Positions 6,078 to 7,810 of a DNA stretch of 7,810 bases are shown here, piece after piece. Each line of letters opens with the position of its first letter. Position 1 is the first letter of the stretch. Origin of the DNA: a bacterium (lineage in GTDB: Bacteria; Oederibacteriota; PGYV01; DSBP01); the NCBI GenBank assembly GCA_011049465.1, contig DSBP01000309.1:1-7810 (forward strand), in the 5' to 3' direction. The translations under genes and the position numbers were made by a program. The notes beneath the pieces are model-generated. The model made no database searches, was not told the origin of the DNA, and saw only the letters and a program-made list of their open reading frames with translations.

Positions 6078-6403
6078 TGCCTGCCGCAAAACATTTTTTT
6101 ATTCTTTTTCTCATCTGCAATAATATCCTCATTTTTTTTGCCGGGGTTTATCTTCAGGCCAAAGCCTCTTTTGAGCACGATGAGCTTGTCATATCATGCA
6201 CCCTTGATTCGGCGCTTCCTGTTGCGCTCCAGGCATTCGAAGACCGGCAGGCTCCGGATTCCGTAAAAGGCAGTGTTGAGGTTAACAATAGAACCGCTGT
6301 TTACACCGCGGAAAAGACGCCTGACAACAGGCTTTATCTGAGAGTAACCGTTGATTCGGGGAATAAGGAACATGTACGAGAATATATAATCAATCATCTG
6401 TAA
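6077..6403 (+). CDS. small membrane-anchored protein, unknown function
   Basis: 108 residues, not recognised. A hydrophobic stretch at about 7-27 (FFILFLICNNILIFFAGVYL) anchors it, and about 80 residues should be exported. The exported part has regular beta-like stretches: DELVISCTLDS (35-45), GSVEVNNRTAVYTAE (65-79) and RLYLRVTVDSG (85-95), ending HVREYIINHL. Cysteines are C14 in the helix and C41. GGAG at 6067-6070 with 6-nt spacing supports the ATG, which shares one base with the previous stop (TAATG). It is the last gene of the plus-strand run. Its final 10 bases overlap the end of proB on the other strand, so its stop lies inside proB's last codons. Confidence 0.74.
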   Translation: MPAAKHFFILFLICNNILIFFAGVYLQAKASFEHDELVISCTLDSALPVALQAFEDRQAPDSVKGSVEVNNRTAVYTAEKTPDNRLYLRVTVDSGNKEHVREYIINHL

Positions 6404-7494
6404 ACAAAAAGATTGTCCCTGTGCACAACCTCTTCATAAAAACCTTCCTTCATTATTTCTTTAATATCGGTGTTTTTTTTGCCTTTTATCCTGCTCAAAA
6501 CATCCGAGGAATAATTTACAATGCCTTTTGCCAACTTTCTCCCGCCGCTGCCTGTTATGTCAACAGCATCGCCGAACTTAAAAACCCCTGTAACCGAGGA
6601 GATTCCGACGGCAAGCAGGCTTCGCCCCTTTTCAAGAATAGCCTCCTCAGCGCCTTTGTCAATTTTAACGGTTCCTTTTGCCTTTAGCGTCAGCAATATC
6701 CATCTCTTTTTTGACTCTACCTTTGCCCTTCCGCCCGCAATAATTGTCCCTGCCTCCCTGCCTGCAACAGCTTCAAGCAGCACGTCTTTAATGTTTCCAT
6801 CGGCTATAACAAGCGGTATTCCTGCCTGGTTCAGGTTTTTTGCGGTCTCAAGCTTTGACACCATTCCCCCCGTCCCGAATGAAGATTTTCCCCGCGCCTC
6901 TATATTTTTTAAGGCCTCATCAATATTTTCAATCCTTTTAATCCTGACAGCATCAGCGCAATCATGCGGATTTTTGTCGTAAACCCCGTTAACAGTGCTC
7001 AAAATAACCACGAGATCGGCGTTTACCAGCCCTCCGACTATCCCCGCAAGCGCGTCGTTATCCCCGAATTTAATCTCCTCTGTCGCTACCGTATCGTTTT
7101 CATTAATAACAGGAACAACGCGCCACTCTATAAGCTTGTTCAGGGTGTTACGCGCGTTGGCGTTTTTTTCCCTGTTTTTCACATCATCATGGTCAAGAAG
7201 GACCTGCGCAACAGGGACTTTGAGGGCTTTAAACAGCTCCTTGTATTCCTGCATAAGGACAATCTGGCCCACGGCTGCAATGGCCTGTTTTTCAGAGAGA
7301 GAAAAAACCCTCTTTGACAGCTCCATTCTTATTATCCCCGCGCCGATTGCGCCGGAGGAAACAAGCAGCACCTCTTTCTCCTCATCCCGCAGCGCGGCTA
7401 TCTGGCCTGTTATTGATTTTAAAAAATTCCGCCTGAAATCTTTTCCATCTGTTATGAGGTTTGTGCCTATTTTTACAACTATTTTCTTATACAT
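6394..7494 (-). CDS. proB: glutamate 5-kinase (kinase plus PUA domain)
   Basis: A 366-residue cytoplasmic enzyme that phosphorylates glutamate with ATP, the first step of proline synthesis. The amino-acid kinase domain (about 1-255) shows VVKIGTN with K8, VSSGAIGAG (45-53), NENDTV with D134 (131-136), FGDND with N146 (143-147) and GTGGM..KLETA (207-218). A C-terminal PUA domain (about 275-355) includes SVTGVF and ends VVHRDNLFVYR. Length matches E. coli ProB (367). The usual ATP-contacting Thr-Asp pair reads Ser166-Thr167 here. The ATG lies 21 nt after the obg stop; the ribosome site is weak (an AGG at about 7504-7502). No proA follows: the gene runs directly into the convergent plus-strand operon. 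A T8 run at 6473-6480 is an A8 run in the coding strand. Confidence 0.97.
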   Translation of the reverse strand: MYKKIVVKIGTNLITDGKDFRRNFLKSITGQIAALRDEEKEVLLVSSGAIGAGIIRMELSKRVFSLSEKQAIAAVGQIVLMQEYKELFKALKVPVAQVLLDHDDVKNREKNANARNTLNKLIEWRVVPVINENDTVATEEIKFGDNDALAGIVGGLVNADLVVILSTVNGVYDKNPHDCADAVRIKRIENIDEALKNIEARGKSSFGTGGMVSKLETAKNLNQAGIPLVIADGNIKDVLLEAVAGREAGTIIAGGRAKVESKKRWILLTLKAKGTVKIDKGAEEAILEKGRSLLAVGISSVTGVFKFGDAVDITGSGGRKLAKGIVNYSSDVLSRIKGKKNTDIKEIMKEGFYEEVVHRDNLFVYR

Positions 7495-7515
7495 TTTCCA
7501 GCCTGTCCCTTTATT

Positions 7516-7810
7516 TTACTCCTCTTTATATACAAAATCCCTGTCACCTATGACTACAATATCCCCTTCCTTTACGCCTTTGGCCTTTAAAAACTCCTCT
7601 ATCCGGTGTCTTTTCATGTACTGCCTGAAGACCTCTGTTGTTTCCTCTACTTTAAAATCAAGCGTGGCTATGTATTTTTCTATCATCCCGCCGTGCAGCC
7701 TGTATAAATTCTTTTCCAGCCTTTCAATGGCCATAACCCTGGGGCTGCTTTCAACAACAGACGGTTTTTCATATTCCGGCTCTTTTGCGGCCCTTTTCAC
7801 AATATTATAT
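7516..7810 (-). CDS. obg: GTPase Obg/CgtA, C-terminal part only (runs off the window)
   Basis: The frame is open to the window edge, giving 97 residues that end at TAA 7518-7516. The last 70 match the Obg C-terminal (OCT, DUF1967) domain: IERLEKNLYRLHGGMIEKY, then ATLDFKVEETTEVFRQYMKR, and GVKEGDIVVIGDRDFVYKEE at the end. Obg is a ribosome-associated GTPase involved in large-subunit assembly and stress responses. The GTPase and glycine-rich N-terminal domains must lie beyond position 7810. A GTG at 7800 could be read as a start, but the frame continues upstream (Y-N-I-V) and the domain is normally the tail of Obg. obg-proB is a common gene pair, which supports the call. Confidence 0.9.
   Translation of the reverse strand, partial: YNIVKRAAKEPEYEKPSVVESSPRVMAIERLEKNLYRLHGGMIEKYIATLDFKVEETTEVFRQYMKRHRIEEFLKAKGVKEGDIVVIGDRDFVYKEE

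Noticed and set aside
4727..6403. Type IV pilus or type II secretion minor pilins
   Set aside because: The one-helix topology fits, but none of the proteins has the G-F-x4-E prepilin cleavage pattern and no secretion ATPase or peptidase gene is near.
6408..6430. Terminator for proB on the minus strand (TTGT/ACAA stem followed by CTTTTTG)
   Set aside because: The stem is only 4 bp and the bases encode conserved residues VVHRDNLF of ProB; too weak to call.
6471..6480. T8 run on the plus strand as a terminator for the plus operon
   Set aside because: No GC-rich stem lies just upstream; the run is the complement of lysine codons in proB.
6421..7317. Three plus-strand frames (6421-6687, 6521-6982, 6964-7317)
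   Set aside because: All lie opposite a complete, motif-verified proB; their peptides look like antisense translation.
7800..7810. TATAAT on the minus strand before GTG7800, suggesting a separate small gene with its own promoter
   Set aside because: No -35 can be seen because the window ends, the frame is open upstream, and the protein is the known C-terminal domain of Obg.
1..7810. CRISPR arrays, tRNA or rRNA genes, insertion sequences
   Set aside because: No regularly spaced repeats, cloverleaf-like segments, rRNA sequence, transposase motifs or terminal repeats were seen.

Overview
The window carries a bacterial housekeeping operon on the plus strand (about 217-6403) that meets a second housekeeping operon on the minus strand (7810-6394). 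The plus-strand order is rpmH (ribosomal protein L34), rnpA (RNase P protein), yidD, yidC, jag/khpB and mnmE, the ancient order found near many bacterial replication origins. Four small, unrecognised, membrane-anchored genes follow. The minus strand holds the 3' end of obg and a complete proB, also a common gene pairing.

The organism is a bacterium. Its YidC has a long exported domain (about residues 27-335) between the first membrane helix and the insertase core. That is the form found in bacteria with an outer membrane, so I infer a diderm. Base composition looks intermediate, and Shine-Dalgarno sites are plain (GGAG, AAGGAG, GGAGGG). Jag/KhpB together with a diderm-type YidC argues against the enteric proteobacteria and suggests a less studied phylum, but I cannot name it from this sequence.

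Layout: 1-120 holds no assured gene, only a small inverted repeat and a possible divergent ORF fragment. A textbook sigma-70 promoter lies at 121-149. Genes from 217 to 6403 are tightly packed: rnpA/yidD share 1 nt, jag-mnmE are 3 nt apart, mnmE and the next gene are 1 nt apart, and the last four genes overlap by 4, 4 and 1 nt. The only sizeable gap is the 94 nt before yidC, which contains a perfect GC-rich hairpin. The two operons collide tail to tail with a 10-nt overlap of the last gene and proB, and no clear terminator separates them.

Functionally the core genes serve translation, tRNA maturation and modification (L34, RnpA, MnmE), membrane protein insertion (YidD, YidC) and RNA binding linked to envelope physiology (Jag). 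The two strongest points of interest are rnpA, whose only well-placed start codon is ATC, and the four-gene membrane cassette after mnmE. The first member of that cassette looks like a thioredoxin-fold protein that has lost its CXXC active site. The cassette is the only candidate here for an undescribed system, and its function is unknown.
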